Origin: Rufibacter sp. DG15C
GTDB taxonomy: Bacteria; Bacteroidota; Bacteroidia; Cytophagales; Hymenobacteraceae
Assembly (NCBI RefSeq): GCF_001577755.1
Contig: NZ_CP010776.1
Coordinates: 3,658,001 to 3,722,000 of the forward strand
Reading direction: 5' to 3'
Length of the DNA stretch: 64,000 nt
Numbering within the stretch: position 1 is the first letter of the stretch; every line of letters begins with the position of its first letter. The notes beneath the pieces were generated by a model. It was not told the DNA's origin. It saw only the letters and a program-made list of their open reading frames with translations, and did no database searches. Shown in pieces: positions 63,250 to 64,000 of this stretch. A program made the position numbers and the translations under genes.

Positions 63250-64000
63250 CTACCCCGCTGCCAACTCCACCAGCACATCATAGTAATTTCGGTTTTGCAT
63301 TTTGGATTTGAGCCAAGCGTAATAGCTCATAGATGGTAAGTCCTCCTGCTCTGACGGGCCAAACGCCAAACTGGATTCTACCTGTTGTAAAAATGCTTTT
63401 CTGGAGGCTATATCTGGTTGTAAGAAGAAGTGTTGCAGCAACTGCAGAAAGGCTGTGGCATTCTGGTAAATGGGTTGGCTCAACACCTCTTTAAACTTCC
63501 GTTCAAAGGCTTGAATCTGGTCCAGGGCCAAATCCAGATTCCCGAACTCATATTGAATAATCACTTCCCCCATTTTCTTCTTGAGCACCCACTCCAGCCC
63601 CATAATCTTTTCGCACCACTTGTCGGTCTTGTCCAGGTAAAGCAGCACGTGGTTGGCTTTTTGGAAGGCACCCTGCGCGAAATACAGGAAACTCAGCCCC
63701 AATTTTGCGGCCAGATAGTCTTTGGGTTGCAGTGTGATTTTTTTGTGAGATAACAGATGTTCCATGGCCTGCACGGCTTCGGGTAGCTGCCGCAGGAAGG
63801 CATCATTGGCGGCTTTCAACAAGACATATTTAGGAAAAAAAGTAGTAAACTGGGTAGCCGCTTCTTTCTGTAATGCCTCATTCAATTCTGCTAAATACTG
63901 GTTAGACTGCGTAAACTTGCGGTTACGGTATAGCACGTGGGCAATCATGTACAGCAGACTCATTCTATAATACTGATGGGCTTTGGAGAAACCATGCGTG
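63250..64000 (-). CDS. Helical TPR-like protein, 5' end outside window
   Basis: The frame stays open to the right edge, so the 237 residues after the first internal Met are only the C-terminal part. The sequence is all helical with repeated pairs of helices (HVLYRNRKFTQSNQYLAELN, LGLSFLYFAQGAFQKANHVL, FGNLDLALDQIQAFERKF), like degenerate TPR units. No enzymatic motif. Not recognised beyond this. Confidence 0.65.
   Translation of the reverse strand, partial: THGFSKAHQYYRMSLLYMIAHVLYRNRKFTQSNQYLAELNEALQKEAATQFTTFFPKYVLLKAANDAFLRQLPEAVQAMEHLLSHKKITLQPKDYLAAKLGLSFLYFAQGAFQKANHVLLYLDKTDKWCEKIMGLEWVLKKKMGEVIIQYEFGNLDLALDQIQAFERKFKEVLSQPIYQNATAFLQLLQHFFLQPDIASRKAFLQQVESSLAFGPSEQEDLPSMSYYAWLKSKMQNRNYYDVLVELAAG

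Overview
The window looks like chromosomal DNA of a Bacteroidota member, probably order Cytophagales and family Hymenobacteraceae (a Rufibacter/Pontibacter-like organism). The placement is inferred from gene content: a secreted protein with a type B (CHU_C-like) type IX secretion C-terminal domain, a PUR/DUF3276 protein, an OmpA protein with thrombospondin type 3 repeats, a trpEGDCFBA order, and promoters of the form TTTG/N19-20/TAnnTTTG. No plasmid, phage, IS element, CRISPR array or tRNA gene was seen.

Layout. 1-1073: end of a sensor kinase and its OmpR-type regulator. 1.1-9.4 kb: mixed genes (lone cytochrome oxidase III-like protein, RsbQ-like hydrolase, SDR, DEAD-box helicase, ligA). 9.5-12.8 kb: LytS/LytTR pair and dapA. 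13-22.8 kb: a surface polysaccharide locus (two polymerase/ligase-like proteins, three glycosyltransferases, flippase, Wzz-like protein), with HMG-CoA lyase and LutA-like genes at the end of its main operon. 22.8-32 kb: DNA glycosylase, DUF58, RlpA, PUR, ychF, OmpA, DinB, M49 peptidase, DUF962. 32-36.2 kb: the ybbP-ybbA/tesA group. 36.5-46.9 kb: small enzymes, a large secreted T9SS protein, cytochrome c, a HipA-like kinase/DUF3037 pair, CPBP protease, ABC-F protein. 47-57.2 kb: an aromatic amino acid block on the minus strand. 57.3-64 kb: DUF2279, Smr, an unusual pyruvate kinase, RNase P RNA, a probably acquired nuclease, and a truncated helical protein.

The most interesting region is 47.0-57.25 kb. 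The trp operon is preceded by two tandem leader peptides, each with a Trp-Trp pair and each followed by a terminator hairpin and a competing antiterminator arm. The phenylalanine hydroxylase gene, which makes tyrosine, has its own promoter, a leader peptide with four consecutive Tyr codons, and a terminator. Next to it is a full-length paralogue that has lost all three iron ligands. It keeps a related promoter/leader/terminator arrangement, but its leader has lost the Tyr run. This reads as a compact attenuation network for aromatic amino acids in a phylum where such control is not the textbook case.

The second theme is a family of about 25 palindromic repeats with arms close to CCGTTTTTGGCCTG / CAGGCCAAAAACGG. 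Most sit just after gene ends, often between convergent genes. Several carry extra, locus-specific complementary flanks. They probably act as bidirectional terminators, but their number and shared core suggest a dispersed repeat family.
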